26,038 nt of DNA from Candidatus Bipolaricaulota bacterium (GCA_021129895.1 JAJOKL010000053.1:1-26038), one strand, 5' to 3'; shown: positions 15,643-23,475, counted from the stretch's first letter. Notes: generated by a model from the letters alone, not told the origin. Made by a program: numbers and translations.

Positions 15643-16589
15643 TCGGCCTCGTGCTACTGGCCATCGTCCTGGGGCTGGGGACCGGGCTTTATCTCCTGTT
15701 TTCCCGTCCCCGGGGCCCTGCTACCAAGGCGCTGATCCTGGTCCTCCTGGGTGCTGTGGCGTGGGCGGCGGCGCGTACCGGGCTAGAGCTCGGCGGGCAG
15801 GTGATGGTGTTCCAGCGGGCGATCCCGGTGCAGTACGGGCCCTGGCGCACGGTCCATGAGGCGATCCCGGTGTCCTGGGAGGGGGTGGATACCCTGGATT
15901 TGGAACTGGTGGAGGCCAGCGTAGAACTGCGGCCGGGCCCCGGGGCGGTACTGGCCACCATCGAAGCCCCGGAGTCCCTTCTCCGCCGCCTGGAAGTGGT
16001 AGCTCGCCGCCAGGACGGCTCGCTGCTTCTTGAAAACGTTCCGCCCCCGGCGGACTCACCCGCCCGTTACCAGCTGACCATCCAGCTGCCGATGGAACTC
16101 CCCTATCTTGAGGTGTCCCCCCCTGAGTCCACCAGGAAATCAGTCCACTGGTTCGGCATGAACATCCAAGGGGTGTCCGTCGGCGAGGCGGTGATACGGG
16201 AAGCCGGCCTCGAAGTCCGGGATGCGGTGATCGGGGACCTCTCCCTGCGGGACCCGATCGAGGTGCGTCTTGTCAACGCCGAGATCGGGCACTTGACCAG
16301 CAGCGGTGGAGTTTTCCGGTTCAGGGTGCTCGACCCGCGGGTGCCGCCGGAGGGGGCGGTCTACGAGATCGAAGGGTGCGATTACTGCCGGTATCTGTTC
16401 GCATTCACCGGGCCTTTTCACCTACGGCTCGCCCTCGGCCCCGGAGCTCGGCTGGAGACCGACCTCACCCCGCGGCGGGAGGGGGAGAGCCACATCTTCG
16501 GCGACGAGGCCTTGCCGTCTCTCCAGGTTCAGGTTGGCGAAGGCACGGTGGAGGTCCTGGCCCTCCTGAACGGAATCTCAGAGCCCTGA
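15639..16589 (+). CDS. Membrane-anchored beta-type protein of the GntR/ABC operon
   Basis: 316 aa. Two hydrophobic helices come first (IGLVLLAIVLGLGTGLYLLF, residues 2-21, and ALILVLLGAVAWAAA, 30-44). About 250 residues of short beta-rich repeats follow, such as VDTLDLELVEASVELRPG, AVIREAGLEVRDAVIGDLSLRDPIEVRLVNAEIGHLTSSGG. That ladder of near-regular strands recalls the right-handed beta-helix of DUF4097/DUF2807-type putative adhesins, which are commonly encoded beside GntR-ABC operons; the assignment is tentative. It contains a CDYC pair near residue 246. ATGA overlap with the permease supports a role in the same envelope-stress system, perhaps as sensor or extracytoplasmic partner. Confidence 0.75.
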   Translation: MIGLVLLAIVLGLGTGLYLLFSRPRGPATKALILVLLGAVAWAAARTGLELGGQVMVFQRAIPVQYGPWRTVHEAIPVSWEGVDTLDLELVEASVELRPGPGAVLATIEAPESLLRRLEVVARRQDGSLLLENVPPPADSPARYQLTIQLPMELPYLEVSPPESTRKSVHWFGMNIQGVSVGEAVIREAGLEVRDAVIGDLSLRDPIEVRLVNAEIGHLTSSGGVFRFRVLDPRVPPEGAVYEIEGCDYCRYLFAFTGPFHLRLALGPGARLETDLTPRREGESHIFGDEALPSLQVQVGEGTVEVLALLNGISEP

Positions 16590-16615
16590 GCAGAGAAAAG
16601 ACCCCCCATCCAGGC

Positions 16616-17176
16616 CTAGAGGAGCGTTTCCCCCAGGCGGCGGGCTCGGGCGATCGCCCGTTCGGAAACCTCGCCGGGGCGGTCCACCCCGCCCACGGTC
16701 AGCACCCCCCGGGGCACGAACCCCACCGTGGAAAGCCAAGGCGAGAGCTGTCCTCTGAGGAGCTCGAACTGCCCTTCCTCCTCCCCGGCCGCCACAAGCA
16801 GGAGCAGGGCCGGCCTGCCGCGGGGAAGCCCACGGTCCCGGAGCTCATAGCGGCGGAAGTAGAGGAACTGGGCTCGGTCCACCAGCGCCTTGAATGGGGC
16901 GGGAAGGCCCCCGAAGTAGACCGGCGTTGCCACCACCAGCCCCTGGCAGGAAAGGAGCACCCGGTAGACCTCCTCCGCCCCGTCCCGGAGCACGCAGCGG
17001 CCGGTCTCCCTGCATTTTTCACAAGCAAGACAGTGCAAGAACGCTAGCTCGGCCGGCACCAGGATCTCCGTCTCCGCTCCGGCGGCTCTTGCCCCCGCCA
17101 GGGCCGCCGCAAGCAGCCGATCGGAGTTGCCCCCTCTACGGGCCGAGCCGGCGATCCCCACTACCAGGGGCGTCAT
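16616..17176 (-). CDS. Iron-sulfur flavoprotein / NADPH-dependent FMN reductase family
   Basis: 186 aa with a flavodoxin-like fold. GSARRGGNSDRLLAAAL (10-26) is the FMN phosphate loop, and VVATPVYFGGLPAPFKALVDRAQFL is the second FMN-contact region of this family. Between them, CLACEKCRETGRC gives the compact CX2CX2CX5C spacing used by archaeal and bacterial Isf proteins to bind a [4Fe-4S] cluster next to FMN. It probably carries electrons between ferredoxin or thioredoxin-like partners and an acceptor. ATG 17176 is chosen because the conserved first strand begins there and it overlaps the upstream gene by ATGA; the longer open frame is Gly/Arg-rich shadow. It is last in an operon led by a TrxB-like flavoprotein. 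Confidence 0.85.
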   Translation of the reverse strand: MTPLVVGIAGSARRGGNSDRLLAAALAGARAAGAETEILVPAELAFLHCLACEKCRETGRCVLRDGAEEVYRVLLSCQGLVVATPVYFGGLPAPFKALVDRAQFLYFRRYELRDRGLPRGRPALLLLVAAGEEEGQFELLRGQLSPWLSTVGFVPRGVLTVGGVDRPGEVSERAIARARRLGETLL

Positions 17177-18036
17177 CCGATCCCCTCCGGGGCCACCACC
17201 TCCAGGATCAGCCGCAGCTCCCGGACGAGCCCGTACACGGTGCTCGCCCGGAACACGAGCTCGAAGGTCCCGCCCACCGCCTCCAGGGGCGGGAGGAAGG
17301 TACACACCGCTTGAACTGAACCGTACCCGGCCGCCGGCTGGAAACTGGCCCAAGGTGGGAGGGCCGTGGGGGTGATCGTCACCTGGTATACGGGGGGCTC
17401 CACCCGAGCCAGGAGCTCGACCCGCCCCTCCTCTCCGGCGATGGCCGTACAGCGCACGGTGTCCTCCGCGATCTGCTGGCAGCTTCCCTGGACGAAAACG
17501 GTCATTTCGAAAGCAAAGTAGGCCCCGGGGAGGTCCACCGTGTCCTGGGCCTGTCCCTCCCCGATGGTCGTGCCGGGCACCGCCTCGGCCGCCGCCTGGG
17601 GGTCATCGGGCTCCTCCGCTTGGGGGCCGTAAGTCCGAGGGAGGCCCTCCGCCGTCTCCCACTGGGGCTGGGCCTGGGGGGCCGCCTTCCTCAGCGCCCA
17701 CAGGGCGGCCGCTAGCAGGTCCAGTAGGGGCACCCGATTGTGGTTACGCAGGATCACGTTCAGCACGATCGGGACGTTCTGGAGGCCACAGGGGGCCAGA
17801 CACTCCCGGGAGGCGATGAGTACCCCCTTCCCGGGGAACCCCCGCACCGTGCCCGCCTCCATCTGGGCCAACTCCTGGGTGAGGAAGGTGAGTTCGCCAC
17901 AAGGGAGGGCGATGGAACCGGCCAGGAACAGGTCCCCGGGGCCGCGCAGCCCCGGATCCCCGTCCTCGGGGCCAAGCTGGATGCACTTCAAATGCAGGTC
18001 GAACCGGCAGCGGCATAGCCCCGCCTCCGCCCCCCC
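17173..18036 (-). CDS. C-terminal part of a frameshifted lipoprotein gene
   Basis: Reading from the G7 tract at 18030-18036 to TGA at 17173, about 287 residues: AEAGLCRCRFDLHLKC, a segment resembling an envelope protein with Cys pairs (CLAPCGLQN), an acidic Pro/Glu-rich linker (PQAEEPDDPQAAAEA), then a beta-rich end (PPVYQVTITPTALP, TFELVFRASTVYGLVRELRLILEVV). The frame stays open upstream to 18144 but that part looks like shadow. Inserting one G joins it smoothly to the lipoprotein half, giving about 522 aa in total. No family recognised. It overlaps the iron-sulfur flavoprotein start by ATGA, so it belongs to the same operon. Confidence 0.65.
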   Translation of the reverse strand, partial: GGAEAGLCRCRFDLHLKCIQLGPEDGDPGLRGPGDLFLAGSIALPCGELTFLTQELAQMEAGTVRGFPGKGVLIASRECLAPCGLQNVPIVLNVILRNHNRVPLLDLLAAALWALRKAAPQAQPQWETAEGLPRTYGPQAEEPDDPQAAAEAVPGTTIGEGQAQDTVDLPGAYFAFEMTVFVQGSCQQIAEDTVRCTAIAGEEGRVELLARVEPPVYQVTITPTALPPWASFQPAAGYGSVQAVCTFLPPLEAVGGTFELVFRASTVYGLVRELRLILEVVAPEGIG

Positions 18037-18740
18037 AGGGGCACGATCTCCAGCACCAAGGTAAGGACGCCGCTTGGCTGCCCCACCAGGGTGAGGGGGG
18101 CCTCCAGCACCAACAACGTCGACCCTTCCTCGGGCGGGATGCAATCTCCTTCCGGGGGTGGGCCCGCTTCCCCCGGGGGGATGACGGGGATCCTGCCCGC
18201 GAGCTTCAGAGCCGCCGCCCGCACCTCCTCCCGGGCCGGAGCCGCATCCGGCGTCGCCGCCAAAGACCCCACCAGCAGTAGGTGCCTCCCCACCCGGAAC
18301 AGCTCCAAGGAAAGCCCGGTTTCGGGGTGGTAGAAGCTCACCCCCTCATCGCCCAGCTCGCCGGCCTCCCAGCCAGTGAGCCCTGCGATCTCCTCCTCTA
18401 GCCGGGCCCGGGCCGCCTCCGGGTCGGGGAACGCGTAGATCAGGCACCAGAGCCAGCCGTCCCCGGCCCGCCACAGGCCACCTAGCCCTCCGCTGGCCCC
18501 AGCGGGGAGGTCCTCGGCGTATATCCCCGCTTCCACCTCCCGGACCCAGCCCGGCAAGGGTTCCTCCGGCAGATGGGCAGAAGGGCCCCAGGTAAGCCAG
18601 CCACACCCCGCCAGCAGCAGCCCCACCAGCCCACCTCCCCACAGGAGAAGCTGAAAAGGTGTAGTCGGTGTGGCGAACGGTGCGCATCCTCGAGGGGAAT
18701 CGTCTAGCGCCGCTATCCAGCCGGATCGGCTGACCTCCAC
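17988..18740 (-). CDS. N-terminal part of a frameshifted lipoprotein gene
   Basis: The frame from GTG 18740 (AGGGG just upstream) to a stop at 17988 encodes a hydrophobic segment LLLWGGGLVGLLLAGC ending in a perfect lipobox LAGC, so the mature protein is probably lipid-anchored. A domain with GIYAEDLPAGASGGLGGLW, WCLIYAFPDPEAARARLEEEI and FRVGRHLLLVGS follows; it looks like a globular alpha/beta extracytoplasmic domain. The last residues (RRRGYAAAGSTCI) appear out of frame, after a G7 tract at 18030-18036. The start is uncertain: the segment before the lipobox is long and poorly charged for a signal peptide; GTG 18755 is another option. Function unknown. It lies 68 bp after the acyl-CoA synthetase stop. 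Confidence 0.65.
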   Translation of the reverse strand: MEVSRSGWIAALDDSPRGCAPFATPTTPFQLLLWGGGLVGLLLAGCGWLTWGPSAHLPEEPLPGWVREVEAGIYAEDLPAGASGGLGGLWRAGDGWLWCLIYAFPDPEAARARLEEEIAGLTGWEAGELGDEGVSFYHPETGLSLELFRVGRHLLLVGSLAATPDAAPAREEVRAAALKLAGRIPVIPPGEAGPPPEGDCIPPEEGSTLLVLEAPLTLVGQPSGVLTLVLEIVPLGGRRRGYAAAGSTCI

Positions 18741-18808
18741 GCTGCCCCTGGCCACGGCCTGCAGGGGCCCCGCCTCCGTCAGGGGCCTAAGCCAGCCTCC
18801 TTCGGGAT

Positions 18809-20473
18809 TCAGCGATCTACATACAGGTGCCGCTTGATCTCCTGCTTGGTGGACTTTTCGAACGGCTGGTCCACCAGGGAGATCTCCTCCTTGCTCTTTA
18901 TGCGCTTGAAGGTAGCCAGGTTCTTCTGGGCCTCTTTGATCCGCTCCCACAGGAGATCCCGCGCCGCCTCCTTGTCCTCGATCCCCTGGCGCTTCAGCTC
19001 ATCCCAGTTGGGGTAAATCATGGCCGCCACCACCGGGGTGCCGCCCTTTTTCGCCTCGTAGACCAGCACCTCTTCTATCTCGGGGATCTGCGAAAGCTCC
19101 CACTCCACTTCTTCGGGGTACACGTTCTTCCCCGACTCCAAGACGATCACGTTCTTCTTGCGCCCGGCCAGATACAGGTAACCAGCCCGGTCCAGCCTCC
19201 CCAGGTCCCCGGTGCGGAACCAGCCGTCCTTGGTGAGCACTTCCTCGGTGCGCTTGGGGTTCTTGTAGTAGCCCAACATCACATTTGGCCCCCGGGCCAG
19301 CACCTCACCGTATCCATCAGCGTCCGGGTTTTCGATCTTTAGCTCCACCCCTTTGATGGGCCGGCCCACGGTCCCCGCCCGCTTGGTGAACGGCTCGGAG
19401 AAGGAGATCACCGGGGAGGTCTCGGTGAGCCCGTACCCCTCGATCATCCCCAGGCCCAGCCGCCGGAGGCCCACTCCCACCTCGGTGGCCAGGGCCGCCC
19501 CGCCGGACACGAAGAAGCGGAACTCCGGGGTGAGGAGTTTTTTCTTGACCAGCTTCCCCAAGAGCTTGGGGGCGAACCGGTACAGCAGCCGCCGGATGAG
19601 GTCCGACTCGAAGTTCTCCCGCATCCTGCGCCACAGGGCGTGGTACAGCTTGGGCACCCCGATGAGGATGGTCACATGACACCGCCGGGCCACCTCGATC
19701 AGGTTGCGGTAGTCATCGGTGTAGGACACGGTGGCCCCAGCCCACAGGGGGGCGAGCAGGGTGAACGTGAGGCCGTAGATGTGGTACCAGGGCACGATGG
19801 TGACGAACTTGTCCTCCGGGCCGATGTGGATCACTTCCAGCACCCCGTCGATGTTGGAGGTGATGTTGGCGTGGGTGAGCATCACCCCCTTGGAGTCGCC
19901 GGTGGTGCCGGAGGTGTACATCAGCAGGGCCAGGTCCCCGGGGGAGGGGTGTCCATCGGGTGGGGCTTGTGCCTCCTCGGGGAGGATCTCCCACAGCGAT
20001 AGGGCACCGGGCATGGCCTCCACCGACACCACCTCCCGCAGGCTTTCCACCTCCTCCGTGAGGGGGAGCAGCTCCTCGTAGCGGGCCGGGGAGGCGAACA
20101 GCAGCTTCACCTCGGCCTCGGCCAGGATGCGACGCACCTCGGCGGGCCGCAGCCCGGCATCCAAAGGCACCGCCACCGCGCCCAGCCGCTGGATGGCGAA
20201 GAACGCCACCGCCCAACCCACCGAGGGCTTGGCGATGATGGCCACTCGGTCGCCGCGCTCCACCCCCTGAGCGGATAGCCAGATCGCCAACTTCCCGGAC
20301 AGGTCCCACAGCTCCTGGTAGATGGCCTCCCGGAACGAGAACCGCCTGCCCCGCAGCTGGGGCATGCGAATGGCCACCCGCCCCCCGTAATGGCGCACGC
20401 TGCGCTGGAAGAACTCCGGGATGGTGGGCCAGGTGCCCTGCGATGTCTTGCCCGCGGTCCTGCCCTTCTTCAT
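18809..20473 (-). CDS. fadD: Long-chain acyl-CoA synthetase (AMP-forming)
   Basis: 554 aa of the ANL superfamily. Core motifs: LLMYTSGTTGDSKGVMLTHAN (A3 P-loop, about 186-206), EGYGLTETSPVIS (A5), WFRTGDLGRLDRAGYLYLAGRKKNVIVLESGKNVYPEEVE (A7-A8, with hinge region) and the C-terminal KSTKQEIKR, whose Lys (A10) acts in adenylation. It activates a fatty acid with ATP to acyl-AMP and then CoA thioester. Chain length cannot be read, although the FadD15-like layout (N-terminal TIPEFFQRSVRHYG) suits medium to long chains. ATG 20473 overlaps the trxB stop by ATGA. No beta-oxidation genes are in the window, so a role in lipid synthesis or recycling is as likely as degradation. Confidence 0.92.
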   Translation of the reverse strand: MKKGRTAGKTSQGTWPTIPEFFQRSVRHYGGRVAIRMPQLRGRRFSFREAIYQELWDLSGKLAIWLSAQGVERGDRVAIIAKPSVGWAVAFFAIQRLGAVAVPLDAGLRPAEVRRILAEAEVKLLFASPARYEELLPLTEEVESLREVVSVEAMPGALSLWEILPEEAQAPPDGHPSPGDLALLMYTSGTTGDSKGVMLTHANITSNIDGVLEVIHIGPEDKFVTIVPWYHIYGLTFTLLAPLWAGATVSYTDDYRNLIEVARRCHVTILIGVPKLYHALWRRMRENFESDLIRRLLYRFAPKLLGKLVKKKLLTPEFRFFVSGGAALATEVGVGLRRLGLGMIEGYGLTETSPVISFSEPFTKRAGTVGRPIKGVELKIENPDADGYGEVLARGPNVMLGYYKNPKRTEEVLTKDGWFRTGDLGRLDRAGYLYLAGRKKNVIVLESGKNVYPEEVEWELSQIPEIEEVLVYEAKKGGTPVVAAMIYPNWDELKRQGIEDKEAARDLLWERIKEAQKNLATFKRIKSKEEISLVDQPFEKSTKQEIKRHLYVDR

Positions 20474-21459
20474 GACCCCCCCTTTGGACCGATGCCTTCC
20501 CCCTCTCGGCTCCCGATAGTCTGCTCGCTCAAGTACCGCTCCGCCTCCAGGGCGGCGATCGCCCCCTCAGCGGCGGCAATCACGGCCTGGGCGTACCTGC
20601 CCACCGGCTCCAGACAATCGCCGGCAGCAAACACCCCGGGCTGGCTGGTCCTGAGCCATCGGTCGGTACGAATATAGCCTTCTTTGGTGAGCTCGACTAC
20701 CCCGCGCAGCCAGTCCGTGGCCGGGACGTTCCCGATCTTCACGAACACCCCGGAGACCGGGAGCTCCCGCCGCTCCCCGGTAGCCAGGTCCCGCAATACC
20801 ACCCCGGAGACCTTGCCATCGCCTTTCACCTCTTCCACCACCACGTTCCACAGGAACTCGATCTTTGGGTTCCGAAGGGCCCTCTCCCGGACGGCGGCCA
20901 TGGCCCGAATGGCGTTGGGATCGTCCTTCGGATGGCGCACCGCCACGTACACCTTGGCGCACAGCTTGGCCAGGAAACAGGCCTCGATCAGGGCCGAGTC
21001 CCCCGCCCCCACCATCAACACCTCCCGGCCCCGGAAGAAGTACCCGTCGCAGGTGGCACAGTAGGAGACCCCGCGGCCGGTAAGTTCCTTGGCCCCCTTG
21101 GCGGAAAGCTCCCGTGGCCGAGCCCCCACCGCCAGGATGACGGTGCGGCCGAGATAGGCCCCGCCGGGGACCTCGACCCGCCACAGCTCCCCCTCCCGCG
21201 TCAAAGCTCTGGCCTCGGCCATGACGATCTCCGCCCCCAGCCGCTCGGCCTGGCGGCGCATCCGGTCCATGAGCTCGGGCCCGGGGATGTGCTCCGGGAA
21301 GCCCGGGTAGTTTTCCACCGCGTCCGTCTCCATCAGCTGCCCTCCGGGCAGTCCCCGTTCCAGGAGCACCGGGGACAGGCCCGCCCGGCGGGCGTAGATC
21401 CCGGCCGCGAGCCCGGCCGGCCCCGCCCCCACGATCACCACGTCCCAGATCTTCTCCAC
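20470..21459 (-). CDS. trxB: Thioredoxin reductase-like flavoprotein
   Basis: 329 aa. FAD-binding GAGPAGLAAGIYARRAG (11-27), redox pair CATC (Cys134, Cys137) in VSYCATCDGYFF, second Rossmann motif GAGDSALIEA (151-160) and FAD-contact FAAGDC near the C-terminus are all present, as in low-molecular-weight thioredoxin reductase. The NADPH 2'-phosphate motif HRRxxxR is not: the position reads AVRHPKDDPNAIRA. It therefore may use another electron donor. GTG 21459 is chosen because AGGAGG sits 5 nt upstream and the Rossmann strand starts at residue 5; the open frame continues upstream but is unsupported. First gene of a minus-strand operon with an acyl-CoA synthetase and an iron-sulfur flavoprotein; divergent from xseA across 99 bp. 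Confidence 0.9.
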   Translation of the reverse strand: MEKIWDVVIVGAGPAGLAAGIYARRAGLSPVLLERGLPGGQLMETDAVENYPGFPEHIPGPELMDRMRRQAERLGAEIVMAEARALTREGELWRVEVPGGAYLGRTVILAVGARPRELSAKGAKELTGRGVSYCATCDGYFFRGREVLMVGAGDSALIEACFLAKLCAKVYVAVRHPKDDPNAIRAMAAVRERALRNPKIEFLWNVVVEEVKGDGKVSGVVLRDLATGERRELPVSGVFVKIGNVPATDWLRGVVELTKEGYIRTDRWLRTSQPGVFAAGDCLEPVGRYAQAVIAAAEGAIAALEAERYLSEQTIGSREGEGIGPKGGS

Positions 21460-21536
21460 GCTGGCCTCCTGTACCCAAATCCGCCTGCGACTTTTGGTTT
21501 CGATTCGTTCCCCCGATGAAAGGCTTGCCGGGGGCA

Positions 21537-21555
21537 TTGTACTAAAGTAGGGTAC
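21537..21555. promoter_or_regulatory. Degenerate copy of the GntR half-site in the trxB/xseA gap
   Basis: TTGTACTA (21537-21544) equals the first eight bases of the GntR operator half-site at 13848. Three bases later TAGGGTAC (21548-21555) forms an imperfect inverted partner with one extra G. On the minus strand it contains TACAAT, a possible -10 for trxB, though no good -35 is seen. Regulation by the GntR protein is a guess. Confidence 0.3.
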
Positions 21556-21558
21556 GGG

Positions 21559-23214
21559 ATGGAGATGTCCGACCGGACGGTTACCTGCGAGAACGGAGGG
21601 ACCCTTCATATCAGGTTCGCGTTCGACCGCCGGTTGGTGGACCTGGTGAAGGGACTCCCGGAGCGGCGCTGGGATGGAGCCCGCCGCTGCTGGATCGTGC
21701 CCGCCCAGCACGTGGTGGCGGTGGTGGAGCTCCTCCAAGGGGAGGGTTTCTCCTTCGATGCCGCTACCCTACGGCTCTACGATCGCGAAAAGGAGCAGCT
21801 CCAGCACCTCACCGTGTCCCAGCTCAACCTCCAGGTGAAAAGCGCTATTCAAAAGGCGTTTCCCGGCCTCGTTTGGCTGGTGGGGGAGATCAGCGGGCTG
21901 GAGCGGGCACGCCGGCGCACGCAGCAACGCACCTCCCAGCTACTGCACTTCCAGTTGGTGGAGAAGAACGAACAGGGCAAGGTGATTTCCCAAGTGGAGG
22001 CGGTGCTCACCGAGGAGGACCGGTTCCGGGTGGAGGAGAAGCTGGCCCGGGCCGGAGACCCGTTCCGCCTGGAGGACGAGGTCACGGTGCGGGTCCTGGT
22101 GCAGGTGGACCTGTACGTGCCCTGGGGGGCGTACCGGGTGCTGATAAAGGACATCGATATCTCCTACACCCTGGGTGAGGTGGCCCGCCGCCGGGAGGAG
22201 ATCGTCAGGAAGCTGACCAAAGAGGGGCTAATAGATCGCAACCGGGCCTTGCCGTTCCCCTTGGTGCCCCTACGGGTGGGGCTGATCACCAGCCTGGGCT
22301 CCGACGCCGAGAGGGACGTGCTGAAGACGTTGCGGGAGTCGGGGTACGCCTTCCAGGTGACGGTCCACGGTGCCCGGGTACAGGGGCCGTACACCGAGCC
22401 CTCCGTGCTCAACGCGCTGGACTGGTTCCGGGCCCGTGCCGAGGAGTTCGACGTGGTGTTGATCTGCCGCGGCGGGGGGTCCCGCACGGATCTCGCTTGG
22501 TTCGACTCCGAGGCCCTGGGGCGGGCGGTGGCCACCTTCCCCTTGCCGGTGGTGGTGGGGATCGGACACGAGGAGGATTTCTCCGTACTGGATCACGTGG
22601 GCTGGCGGGCCAAGACCCCCACCGCCGCCGCCCAGCTGTTGGTCCAGCGGGGCCAGGACACCCTCCAGCGGCTGGAGGAGGCCCTGGGGCAGGTCCTGTC
22701 CCGGGCTGGAACCATCGTCAGCCAGGAGCAGGGGGCGATCCGGGAACGGGCCGGCAGGCTGGCGCGGGCGAGCGGAAACCGGCTGGCGGTGGCGAGGGCG
22801 GATCTTGCGCGCTTGGCCCGGGCCCTGCCCCGGGTGGCCGGGGTGGCGTTGGGCAGGGGGCGGCAATATCTCGTGCTGGCGCAACAGCGGCTGGCCCGGT
22901 CGGTGACCCGGGAGCTGCAGGGGGCGGAGGAGAAGCTGGCGCAGGCGGCGGCCCGTCTGGCCCCGCGGAGCTTGGCCCTGCTGGCTCGGGAGGGGGAACG
23001 GCTCCAAGCTCGGGAAAAACGGCTTTCCGACTTGGACCCCCGCCGGGTGGTGGAGCGGGGCTTCGCCATCCTACGCCTGCGGGGGGGAGGAGTGGTGACC
23101 GACCCCGCCCAGGCCCCAGCGGGCACGCGGCTGGAGGCCGAGCTGCGCCGGGGGAGCCTGCGACTTCTTTCGGAGGGGGGTAAACGAGGTGATGGAACCT
23201 CAAGGGAAAACTGA
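21559..23214 (+). CDS. xseA: Exonuclease VII large subunit with extra N-terminal HARP-like domain
   Basis: 551 aa, roughly 100 longer than typical XseA. Residues 84-200 are the OB-fold (LTVSQLNLQVKSAIQKAF, WLVGEISGLERA). The catalytic domain follows with GLITSLGSDAERDVLKTLRE (241-260), CRGGGSRTDLAWFDSE (303-318) and GIGHEEDFSVLDHVGWRAKTPTAAAQLL (334-361). A long helical coil (about 365-500) then runs to a C-terminal segment (DPRRVVERGFAILR). With XseB it degrades single-stranded DNA to oligonucleotides. Before the OB-fold, residues 17-66 (LHIRFAFDRRLVDLVKGLPERRWDGARRCWIVPAQ) resemble the HARP/annealing-helicase domain. ATG 21559 has AGGG 6 nt upstream; ATG 21565 would lose two residues. It overlaps xseB by 26 nt. 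Confidence 0.93.
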   Translation: MEMSDRTVTCENGGTLHIRFAFDRRLVDLVKGLPERRWDGARRCWIVPAQHVVAVVELLQGEGFSFDAATLRLYDREKEQLQHLTVSQLNLQVKSAIQKAFPGLVWLVGEISGLERARRRTQQRTSQLLHFQLVEKNEQGKVISQVEAVLTEEDRFRVEEKLARAGDPFRLEDEVTVRVLVQVDLYVPWGAYRVLIKDIDISYTLGEVARRREEIVRKLTKEGLIDRNRALPFPLVPLRVGLITSLGSDAERDVLKTLRESGYAFQVTVHGARVQGPYTEPSVLNALDWFRARAEEFDVVLICRGGGSRTDLAWFDSEALGRAVATFPLPVVVGIGHEEDFSVLDHVGWRAKTPTAAAQLLVQRGQDTLQRLEEALGQVLSRAGTIVSQEQGAIRERAGRLARASGNRLAVARADLARLARALPRVAGVALGRGRQYLVLAQQRLARSVTRELQGAEEKLAQAAARLAPRSLALLAREGERLQAREKRLSDLDPRRVVERGFAILRLRGGGVVTDPAQAPAGTRLEAELRRGSLRLLSEGGKRGDGTSREN

Positions 23215-23458
23215 CCTCTCCTACTCCCAGGCGGTGGCGCGCCTGGACGAGATCCTGGAGCGGATCGAGCGGGGGGAAGTGGACATCGACCAGCTCTCTT
23301 CCCTGGTGGAGGAAGCGGCGGAGCTGGTGAGCCTGTGCAAGGCCAAGCTCACCCAGGCCGAGATGCAGGTCCGCAGGATCACCGAACGGCTGGAGCAGGA
23401 GGCCGAGGAGGGGGAGCCGGAAGAGGTGCCCCCGGCGGAAGAAGAGCCCCCCTTCTAG
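23189..23458 (+). CDS. xseB: Exonuclease VII small subunit
   Basis: 89 aa. The core matches XseB: LSYSQAVARLDEILERIERGEVDIDQLSSLVEEAAELVSLCKAKLTQAEMQVRRITER, a helical hairpin that wraps the coiled region of XseA. The C-terminus is a short acidic tail rich in Glu and Pro (EAEEGEPEEVPPAEEEPPF), disordered in appearance. GTG 23189 has a G6 stretch 8 nt upstream; ATG 23192 is equally possible. It starts inside the xseA 3' end, so equal coupling of the two subunits is likely even though the enzyme needs several small subunits per large one. Confidence 0.94.
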   Translation: MMEPQGKTDLSYSQAVARLDEILERIERGEVDIDQLSSLVEEAAELVSLCKAKLTQAEMQVRRITERLEQEAEEGEPEEVPPAEEEPPF

Positions 23459-23475
23459 GGGCAGTTTCAAAATCG

